Under the pieces are notes generated by a model. It made no database searches, had not been told where the DNA came from, and was given only the letters and a program-made list of their open reading frames with translations. From Pachysolen tannophilus NRRL Y-2460 (lineage: Eukaryota; Ascomycota; Pichiomycetes; Alaninales; Pachysolenaceae), in contig KV454013.1 of the NCBI GenBank assembly GCA_001661245.1, positions 571,637 through 635,636 of the forward strand: a DNA stretch of 64,000 nt, in the 5' to 3' direction. How positions within the stretch are numbered: position 1 is the first letter of the stretch; each line of letters begins with the position of its first letter. Made by a program: the position numbers and the translations under genes. This document shows positions 31,961 to 43,312 of the stretch, piece after piece.

Positions 31961-34900
31961 TTAATCTGAAAAATTGAAATCGTCTTCATCGCTATTTTTA
32001 TTACTAGTACTCTCATTATTATTTCCAGGAGGAGACCTATTCGCCCATTCCGTTAACAAATCCTCAAATATACTATTGACATTATCATCTGGAATTGGCT
32101 GCTGAATACTGGTAGAACTAATTCCATATTGATTCTGTTGAGGCTGTTGTTGTTGATCCAGACTTCCTGACTCTTGCAGCTGTTGAGCATTATTGCCACT
32201 TGCAATGTTAACACTATTATTCATAGTATTAAGATTCGTTGACGACAATCCTGAAGGAATGTGATAAAGACTAGAAGTTGGCGATGGTTGTAAAGATACA
32301 TTTGAATTGTTAACCATGTTTCCAGTAGCAATATTATTGTTGTTATGAGCTTCCTCTGATGGAGTTACGTTAGACAACGGAGAATTATTCTTATTCCTGT
32401 TTGACGTGTTCATATTAGCTCCATAACTGCTATTCGATGATAAACCAGGACTACTGCTATGACTAAAATTATTACTTCCAGTATTATTTGGATTCATGTA
32501 GGGAGGTAAAAATCTTCCAAAAATTTTGGTATCCAACTGATCCATCATACCAGGTACATACCTTCTCTTGCTGATTGGAAGTGAAGATTCACGTTTTGGT
32601 TGCTGACCTTGCAGTGGCTGGTACTGTTGTTGCTGTTGTTGTTGTTGAGGATCCTGGTTCTGCTGCTGTTGTTGGTGATGTTGCTGCTGTTGTGGAGAAT
32701 ATCCAAATGGTGAATTTACATATTCCTGATTTGGAGTTGGCGCAGAAATATTCAAACTTATTCCCGTGTTAATACCATCAATATAATTCACTCCATTAAC
32801 TATGTTATTGATACTTGAATTCTCACTCTTCTTCCCAGTAATATTCAACGGTAGCCTTGGTGTATTCACAGTACTACTACCAATCAGATTATCTAATGCT
32901 TGTAAATTCAGGTTACTGTTATTTTCCAATTTAACACCATCTGGATTTTGATAATTCATCTGCTGAGTACCTTCAAACTGTATCTCACCTTGAGCATTTG
33001 AATCAAAGGGACGAGAACGGACTGTAGAATTGATTTGTAGAGTATCACCATTAATACCATTTTTATTTCCACTATTATTACTGCTATTAACTATATTAGT
33101 TTTGTTACCATTATTAGAATTTGTAGGTGTTGCAGGATGGAAATTTGCAGTTCTTCTATTCAACTGTTCAAATAAAGAGTTCAATATGTTATAAGTTCTT
33201 CTTGCTGCCATACTACTGTCTTTCAAAAGATTCAAAAGTCTTTTACCCATTTCAGCATCTTGTTTGATAGCGATATATTCTTGGTCAATTTCTCCTTTTG
33301 AATTCAACTGTGGTGATGAGTGAACATAAAAGACCAAACATGCTACAGAAAAAAATATTGTGTAGATCGAAAACCAGTAAGATCCACTTAACATATGTTT
33401 GTTGATCATATCCTGTGCTAATTTTACTACAATTCTTGCAACATTAATACAATTTTTCAGTTTTTCAATTGATTTTAAATCGTCACTATTATTTGAATTT
33501 GTAAACTGTTGTAAATAATCTGCAGATATGTAATGAATAAATGGACGATAAAGAATAATTTTAACATGAAGATATGCAATATGTAAAAGTCTGTTTGCCT
33601 TAAAATATTGTGGTTCTGGTTCAATCCCTGGTTTCAATTCTAATGGAAGTTCATTGACCCAGTTTTGTAAATCCAATTCCAATTCATATACAACATTATT
33701 CAGAGATAAATGTACGAAATTTTCAGAAGGTTTAATTGGATATAATTTTTTAACTATTTTTTTCATAACAAATATTAATTTTGTATGAGCATTTGCAATT
33801 CCTGCACTTGAAAGTCTACCCTTTTGATTATCATAAATGTAACCAGTTTCAGTAATATTTTCATCATCCAATTCTGAAGGTAAATCTTGATCAAAATCTT
33901 CTTCACTAATAGTTCGTGGTAATCCTAACATTGCATTCACATAAATATCCATCTTATAAATAGTCCAAAAAATTCTTTTCCTAATTTCCAATTCGATTGG
34001 ATTAAAAGGATAATCTAATTTTCTATGTAAACCTTCTCTTAATGCTGCTCTTAACAGTATACCGATATATGAATAACAAGTTGATAATCTTGCTCCACAC
34101 TGTAAGAATAAGATTAACATTACTATTGTTTGAATACCATAAATATCTCTTGTATCTGTTATATCTATTAATTTTCTTGCTGCAATAAAATATTTATAAC
34201 CTTCATCATCTAATAAATCTCTATCACTTTTTTCATCATTATTATTATTATTATTCCTAACATTATTCTTCGTATCTTGAGCACTTTTATAAAATAAAGA
34301 ACCACATGCCATTACAGAATATACAAGTGGTAAAAATCGTTGTTGTTGATTTGAATAATTTGCTGGGTCTGTTTCATATAACACATTAAGATCTTTAATA
34401 AAACTTGGTCTATGATAAAATCTGAATAAGACACAAGCATTATCCCAAGTATTTGAAATAAGTTTTAAAGCAATATCTTTTGGAGGAAGAATGATTTTAA
34501 TTTCTTTACCCATATGAGATTCTATTGAACCATCAATGGCCAGTTGAGGTGTAGGTTGATTTGATGGAGGAGCTGTTGGAGCTGAAGAAGGTGAATGAGT
34601 ATATGGTATTCCATTATTAATATTATTTTTCTTATTTGCCAAATTATAAGTATCAGTAATATATTTTAAAGAAATATCTTCATCTTTTTTTTCATTTTTA
34701 ACTTGACTTAATACATTTGTTAATTTAATAACATTTATCTCTTGATTTTGTCTATTAACTTTTAAATCTGGTAATAATTTTTCCACAAAATGTTGATAAT
34801 TATTAAGTTTTCTTGTTAATTGGTTCAATACTTCTTGTGGGTCTTGTTGTAAGACTGGAGTTGAAGGAGAAGGTTCATTTGTATTTCCTGTACTCGTACC

Positions 34901-35668
34901 CCCTGCACCAGCTCCAGCACCAGTACTTGTAGCAACTCCATTACTATTATTACTATTACTATTACTATTATTATTATTATTATTATTACTATTGTTATTG
35001 GCATTATTGGCATTATTCGAATCAGTGGTATTATTACTATTACAGGTCCCAGAATGAAGTGCAGACGCCAGCGAGTGCAACCCTCCTGTCAGTGATTGCA
35101 GAATTCCTGTTTGTGATGAATTAACCGCTGTTGTCTTTCTCCTACTTGAAGGCTGATTATAAGTACATTCATATGAATATACAGTACAATGAATACAAGG
35201 TTGTTGACCATCACATTTTACCTTTTTCTTTCTACATTCATCACAAGCTCTAGTAACCCTTCTTCTTTTTTGATTAATAAGATTTGGATGACCATGATGA
35301 CCACTTAAATTATTACCGCCTCCACCTCCATAACCATTATCATGAATCAGCAGATTAGATTCCATATTTCCCAGATTATAATATAATCCAGTATTTGAAT
35401 TTAATTGTTGATTTTTCCCATGAAATGAATCTGAACCGCCGTTACCATTTCCTATTCCATTTCCTATTCCATTCCCATTCCCATTCCCATTGCCTACTTG
35501 AATCGTATTTGGAAGTAAAATCGGTGGTGGAGGTTGATCAGAACCTATTGAATAAGAATTTTGGAAAATTGAAGGAGGATTAGGAGTACAACTCCTACTA
35601 ACAATAACATTATTATTTGAAGGATCTGAAGGATCTGAATTCTTCCGCTTACTCATTGTTTTCCCCAT
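31961..35668 (-). CDS. ASG1: Zn2Cys6 transcription factor, Asg1-like
   Basis: This large zinc-cluster factor has about 1235 residues. The DNA-binding cluster (about 138-165) reads CDECRKKKVKCDGQQPC with IHCTVYSYEC and is preceded by RRRVTRA, near-identical to yeast Asg1 as I remember it. A fungal-specific transcription factor middle domain follows (GLHRKLDYPFNPIELEIRKRI, DIYVNAMLGLPRTISEEDFD). The flanks are Asn/Ser/Gln-rich, with a C-terminal acidic end DEDDFNFSD that may activate. I use the ATG at 35666-35668 (MGKTMSKRKNSD). The frame continues upstream, but only into AT-repeat-encoded sequence. Yeast Asg1 acts in stress response, and Candida relatives have been tied to non-sugar carbon use. 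FKH1 lies beside ASG1 in S. cerevisiae (recalled), and a forkhead gene is beside it here. Confidence 0.85.
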   Translation of the reverse strand: MGKTMSKRKNSDPSDPSNNNVIVSRSCTPNPPSIFQNSYSIGSDQPPPPILLPNTIQVGNGNGNGNGIGNGIGNGNGGSDSFHGKNQQLNSNTGLYYNLGNMESNLLIHDNGYGGGGGNNLSGHHGHPNLINQKRRRVTRACDECRKKKVKCDGQQPCIHCTVYSYECTYNQPSSRRKTTAVNSSQTGILQSLTGGLHSLASALHSGTCNSNNTTDSNNANNANNNSNNNNNNNSNSNSNNSNGVATSTGAGAGAGGTSTGNTNEPSPSTPVLQQDPQEVLNQLTRKLNNYQHFVEKLLPDLKVNRQNQEINVIKLTNVLSQVKNEKKDEDISLKYITDTYNLANKKNNINNGIPYTHSPSSAPTAPPSNQPTPQLAIDGSIESHMGKEIKIILPPKDIALKLISNTWDNACVLFRFYHRPSFIKDLNVLYETDPANYSNQQQRFLPLVYSVMACGSLFYKSAQDTKNNVRNNNNNNDEKSDRDLLDDEGYKYFIAARKLIDITDTRDIYGIQTIVMLILFLQCGARLSTCYSYIGILLRAALREGLHRKLDYPFNPIELEIRKRIFWTIYKMDIYVNAMLGLPRTISEEDFDQDLPSELDDENITETGYIYDNQKGRLSSAGIANAHTKLIFVMKKIVKKLYPIKPSENFVHLSLNNVVYELELDLQNWVNELPLELKPGIEPEPQYFKANRLLHIAYLHVKIILYRPFIHYISADYLQQFTNSNNSDDLKSIEKLKNCINVARIVVKLAQDMINKHMLSGSYWFSIYTIFFSVACLVFYVHSSPQLNSKGEIDQEYIAIKQDAEMGKRLLNLLKDSSMAARRTYNILNSLFEQLNRRTANFHPATPTNSNNGNKTNIVNSSNNSGNKNGINGDTLQINSTVRSRPFDSNAQGEIQFEGTQQMNYQNPDGVKLENNSNLNLQALDNLIGSSTVNTPRLPLNITGKKSENSSINNIVNGVNYIDGINTGISLNISAPTPNQEYVNSPFGYSPQQQQHHQQQQQNQDPQQQQQQQQYQPLQGQQPKRESSLPISKRRYVPGMMDQLDTKIFGRFLPPYMNPNNTGSNNFSHSSSPGLSSNSSYGANMNTSNRNKNNSPLSNVTPSEEAHNNNNIATGNMVNNSNVSLQPSPTSSLYHIPSGLSSTNLNTMNNSVNIASGNNAQQLQESGSLDQQQQPQQNQYGISSTSIQQPIPDDNVNSIFEDLLTEWANRSPPGNNNESTSNKNSDEDDFNFSD

Positions 35669-35737
35669 ACATGTATAGTTTTTTTTTTTTGCTTTCTTTT
35701 CTTTCTTTCTCAAACCACTTGTTTCCCTTACTTTATC

Positions 35738-35773
<36 letters not shown>

Positions 35774-37087
35774 TATTAAAAAATATTGTATCCCCCTCTT
35801 TAGATAACAAAATAACAAGTTTTCGCTTATTTTTGGTATTTTATAGTTGATGGGTTTTTTTTTTATTTCTTTCTTTCTTTAAGGAAAAATTTTGCGGGTG
35901 AAATCTGGAAAAAAAAAAAAAAAAAACTAAAAAGAGAAAACAAAGAAGAGCAATTTAAGGGCTGTTGTGCGCTTATTCTTATTAGTTTTTAATTAGTTTT
36001 TTATTCTTTTAATATAATACTGTGTTTCGAGGGCTGTGGGGGTGGTGACCCTCACGCAATTTATAAATGTTTAAGCTGTCATATAACGACAAATGACAAA
36101 TAGTCATTTTTCGTCATCAGGTTGTGTCACAAGTCGTTTAAAAAAAAAAAAAATAATTTATATTCATCCATTTCAGCCCTTGTTTCCTAATCAGTTTATT
36201 AATTGTTTGTAAGTACTTGCACGACTTATAATTAGGGGCTGTATAGTATCGTGTTTTTTTTTTTTTTTTCTTTCTTCTCTCCCGGGTCGTGTGGGCGGCT
36301 CCAAATTCGNNNNNNNNNNNNNNNNNNNNNNNNNNNNNNNNNNNNNNNNNNNNNNNNNNNNNNNNNNNNNNNNNNNNNNNNNNNNNNNNNNNNNNNNNNN
36401 NNNNNNNNNNNNNNNNNNNNNNNNNNNNNNNNNNNNNNNNNNNNNNNNNNNNNNNNNNNNNNNNNNNNNNNNNNNNNNNNNNNNNNNNNNNNNNNNNNNN
36501 NNNNNNNNNNNNNNNNNNNNNNNNNNNNNNNNNNNNNNNNNNNNNNNNNNNNNNNNNNNNNNNNNNNNNNNNNNNNNNNNNNNNNNNNNNNNNNNNNNNN
36601 NNNNNNNNNNNNNNNNNNNNNNNNNNNNNNNNNNNNNNNNNNNNNNNNNNNNNNNNNNNNNNNNNNNNNNNNNNNNNNNNNNNNNNNNNNNNNNNNNNNN
36701 NNNNNNNNNNNNNNNNNNNNNNNNNNNNNNNNNNNNNNNNNNNNNNNNNNNNNNNNNNNNNNNNNNNNNNNNNNNNNNNNNNNNNNNNNNNNNNNNNNNN
36801 NNNNNNNNNNNNNNNNNNNNNNNNNNNNNNNNNNNNNNNNNNNNNNNNNNNNNNNNNNNNNNNNTTTTTTTTTTTTTTTTTATATTATTTAATATTTTAT
36901 ATTTTTGTTTTGTTTTTTTCGTTTTCGTTTTCTAATTGATTAGTGGATTATTATTATTATTATTATTATTATTATTTATTTTTACGCTGGCGTTTAAATT
37001 CAGTTTAAACAAAAAGGTAAACAATAAAAAGAGAAATATTAAAAATTGCATTTGAGAATAAATATTATAAAGTTATAATTTCTCGAT
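35669..37087. other. ASG1-FKH divergent promoter, interrupted by a gap
   Basis: About 1.4 kb including 555 N. The left part has an AT repeat (about 35740-35765), polypyrimidine and A-runs, and a segment with AACGACAAATGACAAATAGTCATTTTTCGTC-type partial dyad symmetry near 36087. The right part holds T-runs and a TTA repeat at about 36948-36976. No gene seen; the unsequenced part cannot be judged. Confidence 0.55.
36310..36864. other. Assembly gap (555 N)
   Basis: Undetermined bases. The right edge is a T-run of 17. The flanks do not repeat each other, so this gap probably hides real promoter sequence. Confidence 0.97.
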
Positions 37088-39052
37088 ATGGCAATGAAAG
37101 AAGAAGAATCAGTAAGTTATTTTTTATTTAATTTAAATTTAAAATTGATTGATTGATGGCAAATCAATCATTATTTAATGAAAAAGAAAAAAAATACTAA
37201 CTATTTTTTTTTTAATTTTTTTTTATTTATATAGATCATACCTTATGATGATCCGAATGAATTAATAAATCAAGTTATTTCAACATTGGCGGTCCCTGCA
37301 GATAGTGAAGAAACAAACGTGTCAAGACAATACAATAATAGTAAAAATGATCAAAATGAAATCCAAGCTTATGCAAAGATTGCTGGAAAAGATTGGACAT
37401 ATTATGTTAAAGCTCTTGTTGTATCTATAGGTAGAAATACAGATAGTGATAGAGATGATGAATCTGTTGATATTGATTTAGGACCTTCAAAAGTTGTTAG
37501 TAGAAGACATGCAGTAATAAGTTATAATTTAACTCAAAGAAAATGGGAATTAAAAGTTTTGGGAAGAAATGGATTAAAAATTGATGGAGTTAGAGCACAA
37601 AATCCAGGAGCTGATAGTGAAGCAATTTCTTTACAATCTGGTAATATTGTAGATATTGGTGGTACACAAATGATGTTTATATTACCAGATTCAAGTCCAG
37701 TAATTGCAAGACATTTTTTAGAAAATTTAAAACAATTAAGAAAAAATAATACATTGGATTTATCTCGTTTCCCAGGATATGAAAATTCAATAATAGGTGG
37801 AAATTCAAATTTAAAAGGTTTCCAAATTTTTAATAAATCACAATTAAATGATGGTAATACTCATAGTTCATCACCAGGAAGTAAAATTGGTGAACAAGAT
37901 TTATCAAAAGATGAATCAAAAGATATAAAACCTCCATTTTCATATGCAACTATGATAACACAAGCAATCTTGTCAAATTCAGAAGGTATATTATCACTTT
38001 CAGAAATTTATGATTGGATTCTGTCTCATTATGCATATTATCGTCATTCAAAAACTGGTTGGCAAAATTCAATTAGACATAATTTATCTTTAAATAAAGC
38101 TTTTGAAAAAGTTCCAAGAAAACCAAATGAACCTGGGAAAGGAATGAAATGGTGTATTTCACCAGCATATAAAAATGAATTTTTGAAAAAATATGAAAAT
38201 GGTGGAATTAAAGCAAGAAGAGGTTCAAGTGTTACTAGACAACTTCATTTACATCTATTAAGAAATAAAAAATTACCAGAAGATTCACTGTTTCAAAATA
38301 ATATTACTACTCCTAATACTACTACAACAACAACAACAACAAACCCACTCCCATCCTTGAATATAAATGCGAATAATCATCACCAACTAGATCTACTACC
38401 AAAACCACCACAAATACAAATCAAGAATATGCAACAATTGTCCCAGCAACAGCAATATCATCACCAGCTCCCTATGCATGCAGCTGCAAGTGCCTACCTG
38501 TATCCTCCGCTGTACCAACAATTGCAACCTGCTCCTACAATCCACCAGGCATTACAACATCAACAACAACAACCACCACCACAAATGATGATTAACACTT
38601 ATAGTAATGGCATGCTTGGAAGTTTCCATAATGGATCAGCTGATCTTAAAAGTAATGGCATCAATGCTACCAATAACAACAATGGCAATGGCAATGTCAA
38701 TAGAAATGGAAATGGAAATGGAAACATAATCAATCAAACCCATGTAAGATTACCGCCTCCAACAACAGCTACTAATACTTCCAACAACAACAATACCACG
38801 ATGACGGGTACAGCTACTTCAAATTCATCTTCAGATCCTACGCCTAATAACAATATTTTAGCTACCCCTAATGAAAAGAGACAATTATTACCAAATGGCC
38901 TATCCTCGCCACAAGCTTTATTAAGTGCAGAACGTGGAGCTGGTGGTAATGGTAAAAATAATTTTGGAGATTTTGTTTATTCATCACCAACTAAAGACCA
39001 TCAGGATTTAGATTTAAATCTTGACGTTGCAAAATTGGGAGGTGATCATTAA
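37088..39052 (+). CDS. FKH2: Forkhead transcription factor with FHA domain (FKH1/FKH2 type), two exons
   Basis: The exons are 37088-37111 and 37235-39052, with donor GTAAGT, branch TACTAAC (37195-37201) and acceptor ATATAG, giving 613 residues. After the start MAMKEEES-IIPYDDPNEL comes NAYAKIAG-like sequence (here QAYAKIAGKDWTYYVKAL) and an FHA domain (about 65-135: VVSIGRNTD, KVVSRRHAVISY, GRNGLKIDGV). The forkhead domain spans about 238-315 (KPPFSYATMITQAI, GWQNSIRHNLSLNKAFEKVP, GKGMKWCISP). A Gln/Asn/Pro-rich tail follows. Fkh1/Fkh2 drive the CLB2 G2/M gene cluster with Mcm1; CTG-clade yeasts have one such gene, FKH2, needed for filament control in C. albicans. The CTG at 38021-38023 sits in the forkhead where yeast has Ser. 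Confidence 0.93.
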
Positions 39053-39908
39053 TTATTGAATTTTTTTACAAACATAACTCATTTAAGAATGAAAACAAGA
39101 AAACAGAAAAAGCATAAAAAAAAATTGTATATGTATATATTTTTGATAATACAAAATTAAAGATTGGAAATTTTCGAGTTCATCAGTTCATGAATTTTTT
39201 TTTTATTTTTTTATTTTTATTTTTATTTCACGGAAGAGCAAGAGCATTTGTAACTGTTCTGTATTTTTTTCATCTTTTTGATTGTATAACTTTTTTTTCT
39301 TTTTTTTTTTATTAATTATTACTTTCTCCATGTATTTTTTAACGTTTATAATGTTTTCTTTCTTTTTGGTTTCTATTTCGTGTTTCCGGTCTTTCCAAAT
39401 TTTATACAATGAATGTATCGTCAATTAATCCATTTCTTTTCCTTTTTTTTTTTTTTTTTTTTGTATCATGATTGTTTTTTTATTTTTGTACGTTTTTTTA
39501 TTTAAATTTGTCATGTCAATTGTTTAATTTTGCCTTGGTATAAATTAATTTTTATTAATTTTTAGCTCGTATTGCCTATTAATGTTTTTAGGCTCTTTTC
39601 TGTTCAGCGAGTATCTAGAAAATAAACTGAAACGAAATATACATAGAGATAGTTAAAAATTATATTTTTATCAGTTCTTTCTCTAGAGTTAAAAATTACA
39701 ATGATATATCATTCATTCTAAAAGGGTGATATTATGGATAAAAGCATTAGTAATTAAATGAATATAAAACAGCAACCACTTATTAAAACAATAAATAATG
39801 CAAGTGAAAAATCCGTCTAATGGATTTTATCATTATATATGAAAAAAAAATAAAAATGAGTAGAAAAAAAAAATATAAATATCTTCAACAAAGTCAACAA
39901 AGTTTTGT
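39053..39908. other. FKH2/NUP1 convergent 3' region
   Basis: T-rich sequence with several T-runs. No ATG-started frame of note and no RNA gene recognised. Confidence 0.55.
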
Positions 39909-42900
39909 TTAACGACGACGTCTCATCTGTGCCATTTTTCTACCAGATAAAGGTAATCTTGGATTTGCATTATTTGAGTTATTTCCACTAACCGGAGTCC
40001 CCGGACCACCAAAAATGTTATTTGTAACAGGAGTGCCTCCAAAAATATTATTCAGCTGTTGCGGTTGAGCACCAAATACATTATTCGTACTATTGGCAGG
40101 AGCCCCAGTCTGAAAACTTCCTTGTTGACCAAAAGGAGGATTAGAAAACACTGGAGTGGAAGAAGTCGAGTTATTATTGACGGCTCCACCAAACACCTGC
40201 GATGGATCGAGAGAACCTGAAGCCCCTGTGAAATTAAAATTTGGAGCTGTGAAGTTTGGAGTTGTAGAACGCGATTGATTAAAAGATGTTCCAGCTGAAC
40301 CAATTCCACCATTACCAGCAACAGTTGCAGGTTTATTGCCAAATTGAAAACCTACAGCTTGTGGTTGTTGCTGCTGATTGCTATTAGTTCCAAATGCTGA
40401 TGAACCACCAAATTGGTTTCCTGATGTTTGTTGCTGGGTTCCAGTGCCAAAGAAAGGGGATGATTTTTTCGTTTCGAAACTAGGAGTATTCGATCTTGTA
40501 TTACTTCCAAAGGCAGGAGTGGCGCTTCTACTACTTCCACCGAAACTAAAAGCTGGCTGCGGCTGACTTGTTGGTGCAACTAAGCCACTGGAACCTGCAA
40601 ATGGCGTAGGCTCTTTCTTATTGTTGTTCAAGCCAGACAGACCACCATCTTTATTTCCAAACATAACATTATTGGATTGTGACAGTTGTTTTGTTAATCC
40701 CGATTCTGACAACAGTGTTGGAGTTGAAGATTGTCCAAATGAAAACAGGGGCTTGGGCTGTTCTTTTTCAGTTTGATCTTTCACCAGAGAGTTGAAAGAA
40801 AATGCAGAAGAATTTGTAACTGGTAAAGGTTTTGGGGCCTGTATGTTGTTATTAAATGAGATTCCAGATGCGGCCCCTTTGTTTTCATCGGCCGCACCAG
40901 TTACATTATTACTAGTAGTTCCGAAAGAAAAAACTTTTTTCGCATCACTAACCTTATTTTCTTCCTTTTTACCAAACGAAAATACTGGTGTTGATGTAGT
41001 ATCTTCATTCAAAGCATTGGAACTCTTCCGTTTATTGTTTTGAGTAGTTTCTGGAAGTTTAGCAGCAGTATTTTCATCTAAATTAGGAGCAGCACCAAAT
41101 GAAAAAGCTTTATTTGTGGTGCCAGCTCCTCCCCCAAAATCAAAAGGTTTTTTAGTTTCGAATAAAGATTCCGACTTGGTTTTATTTTCGTCTGGATTGG
41201 AACCAATTACTTTATTGTTATTAGAAAATGCTGAATTTCCAAATGAAAAAGTTGATTTCTTAGTTTCTTTATTTTCCACAGAATTTTTCGTATTATCGTC
41301 GTTATTATTTGTACTTGAAGTTGACAAATTTGTGTTGCCAAATGAAAACGAAGGAATCAGTTGCAGTTGGTCCTGATTACTTTTAGTTCCAAATGAAAAT
41401 GACAGTAAAGGTTTCTGTTCCAATTTTTGTGAATCAGATGGGAAAGTACTTACAACATTTGAATCTGATTGCTTTTCATTATTGACTAATTTGGATTCTC
41501 CAAAATTTACTGAAAATAATGGGTTTTTGTTTGTGCTTGATGGCTCCTCTTTTTTATCAGTCGTTGAACCAAATAAAGTAGACGAAACAGGTATTTTTAC
41601 AGTTGCATCAAGTGAAGGTTTTTCACTTTCAACTTGAGGCTTGAAAGAAAATCCAATAGTTTGATTAGAACCTTCTTCTTTTGTCGGCAATGTAACAGTT
41701 TTTGATGGCAGAAACGAGAACGTTGGCTTTTCATTTTCAGTTGATTTAGCTGCTCCAGATGATTTGTTTTCGGTGTCGCTCTTCAAGTTCACAAATGACG
41801 AAGTGGTATTATTTATCACAGGTACAGACTCCTCATTAGCATTAACTGATTCAGATATAATCAAATCTTTGTTTTTTTGTTTTTCTTTACTATCATGATT
41901 TCTTTCAATGAAATTAAATCCTGCACTAGGACCGGATATTGGAACGTTATCCAGTGATGATATTTTTGATGTGTCTGTCTTTACATTGAAATTAGAATTA
42001 GTCTTATTTTCATCTATTTTCAGTTTTTTTAATTGTTGTTGATTTTCTGATGTTGGAGAAATTGGGTTTTTCTTGTTGTTTTTGTCTAACATGAATACCA
42101 TTCCAGGAGCTAAATCTTTTATTCCATATTTATTTTTAGTATTATCATCAAATGCAATATCTGTAGGTATAATGGTATCATAAAGAGGTGTTGGTTTGGT
42201 TATTTCTTGAACTTTCTCTATCTTTTCAACATTATTTTCTTTTTCATTTTCTTTTCCATTTTCATTTTCATCATTTTCAGAACCGTATAAATACTCTCCA
42301 CTAAAAGTACCACATGAATTAGAAGTTTCTAAAGCATTACCTTCATTCAATTTTCTAAACTTTAAAGGTTGACTATTATTTTCATATTTTAAAGTTGATT
42401 TCAATTCTGGTATATAATTTGTTTGAGTAGATGATTCCAGATATGTAGAATTTGGTATCCTCTTTGTAGCATTTAAATTATGAAAATTTAAAAAATTGAT
42501 CCTGTTTTGATAATAAGACTCTAGCTGCATCTGTTTTTTCAATTGTAATAACTTGTACCTTTCCATTGGCTCCACTCTGGCCAATATTTGTCTCATAAAA
42601 GGTATTTCTATTTCATCTTCAACCTCATTTTCTGGTTTAATGCTAGTATTATTAGGTGATTCTGATCTAATTCTTTTTCTTTCACCACGTCTCTCCAAAG
42701 AATCAAATTTTTGGCCATCCTCTTCAACATCTTCCTCTATTTCTTGTTCTTGTTGCTCTTGTTGCTCTTGTTCTTCCTGTTCTGTTTCTTCATCACTTAT
42801 TTCCATTTGGCGCCCTTCTTCACCAAGTTGTTCATCATCCATGCTACTCTTGGGAACATAATCTATTTCTCCCAGCAGCTCTCTTTTTTCTACCTTTTTA

Positions 42901-43061
42901 TTCTGATCTTTTAAATATTTATAATATAATTTCAACGCATCAATATCCGTAGCATTGGTTCTCTTCAGAAAATTTTTAAAACCTTGCACAGACAGCTCAG
43001 TCTCTATGTTCTCACTATTTTGCCTACCAGCTTTCCACCCAAAAAATCGAGAGAGCGACAT
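39909..43061 (-). CDS. NUP1: FG-repeat nucleoporin, Nup1-like
   Basis: This 1050-residue protein has a short basic/aromatic N-terminus (MSLSRFFGWKAGRQ), which may form a membrane-binding helix as in yeast Nup1. Acidic Glu/Gln-rich and Asn-rich linkers follow. About 20 or more FSFG/FxFG/FG repeats run from about residue 440 to 1010 (FSFGTKSN, PAFSFGGS, NIFGGTPVTN). The end is strongly basic, SGRKMAQMRRRR, and resembles the Nup1 C-terminus RKIARMRHSKR, which binds the karyopherin alpha/beta complex. I start at the ATG at 43059-43061; the frame upstream holds no ATG nearby. Nup1 acts on the nuclear-basket side in import. Nup2 or Nup60 are less likely because no Ran-binding domain is seen. Confidence 0.8.
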   Translation of the reverse strand: MSLSRFFGWKAGRQNSENIETELSVQGFKNFLKRTNATDIDALKLYYKYLKDQNKKVEKRELLGEIDYVPKSSMDDEQLGEEGRQMEISDEETEQEEQEQQEQQEQEIEEDVEEDGQKFDSLERRGERKRIRSESPNNTSIKPENEVEDEIEIPFMRQILARVEPMERYKLLQLKKQMQLESYYQNRINFLNFHNLNATKRIPNSTYLESSTQTNYIPELKSTLKYENNSQPLKFRKLNEGNALETSNSCGTFSGEYLYGSENDENENGKENEKENNVEKIEKVQEITKPTPLYDTIIPTDIAFDDNTKNKYGIKDLAPGMVFMLDKNNKKNPISPTSENQQQLKKLKIDENKTNSNFNVKTDTSKISSLDNVPISGPSAGFNFIERNHDSKEKQKNKDLIISESVNANEESVPVINNTTSSFVNLKSDTENKSSGAAKSTENEKPTFSFLPSKTVTLPTKEEGSNQTIGFSFKPQVESEKPSLDATVKIPVSSTLFGSTTDKKEEPSSTNKNPLFSVNFGESKLVNNEKQSDSNVVSTFPSDSQKLEQKPLLSFSFGTKSNQDQLQLIPSFSFGNTNLSTSSTNNNDDNTKNSVENKETKKSTFSFGNSAFSNNNKVIGSNPDENKTKSESLFETKKPFDFGGGAGTTNKAFSFGAAPNLDENTAAKLPETTQNNKRKSSNALNEDTTSTPVFSFGKKEENKVSDAKKVFSFGTTSNNVTGAADENKGAASGISFNNNIQAPKPLPVTNSSAFSFNSLVKDQTEKEQPKPLFSFGQSSTPTLLSESGLTKQLSQSNNVMFGNKDGGLSGLNNNKKEPTPFAGSSGLVAPTSQPQPAFSFGGSSRSATPAFGSNTRSNTPSFETKKSSPFFGTGTQQQTSGNQFGGSSAFGTNSNQQQQPQAVGFQFGNKPATVAGNGGIGSAGTSFNQSRSTTPNFTAPNFNFTGASGSLDPSQVFGGAVNNNSTSSTPVFSNPPFGQQGSFQTGAPANSTNNVFGAQPQQLNNIFGGTPVTNNIFGGPGTPVSGNNSNNANPRLPLSGRKMAQMRRRR

Positions 43062-43312
43062 ATTTACCAACTCCACTCCACACGGTCTTTATCCAAATAT
43101 TTTTTCTTTTTTAGAAAGCTTTTATTCAATCCCAAAAGGATCAATACTAAACAATATCTTTATATATATATCTTAATATATATCTATAATATATATAATC
43201 TCTATATATATTTCTTATTACAATATTTAACCTCTTTCATTTTCTATACAACTTTTATTCAAAAAAAAAAAAATCAAAAAAAAAAATAAACAAAAAACTT
43301 ATTTTTGAGTTT
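43062..43312. other. NUP1 promoter / DPP gene 3' flank
   Basis: AT-repeat-rich stretch (TATATAT runs at 43160-43210) and A-runs between two minus-strand genes. No gene seen. Confidence 0.5.

Noticed and set aside
35669-35818. A 50-residue N-terminal extension of the ASG1-like protein
   Set aside because: It is encoded by an AT dinucleotide repeat and polypyrimidine DNA, unlike any family N-terminus; the downstream ATG fits better.
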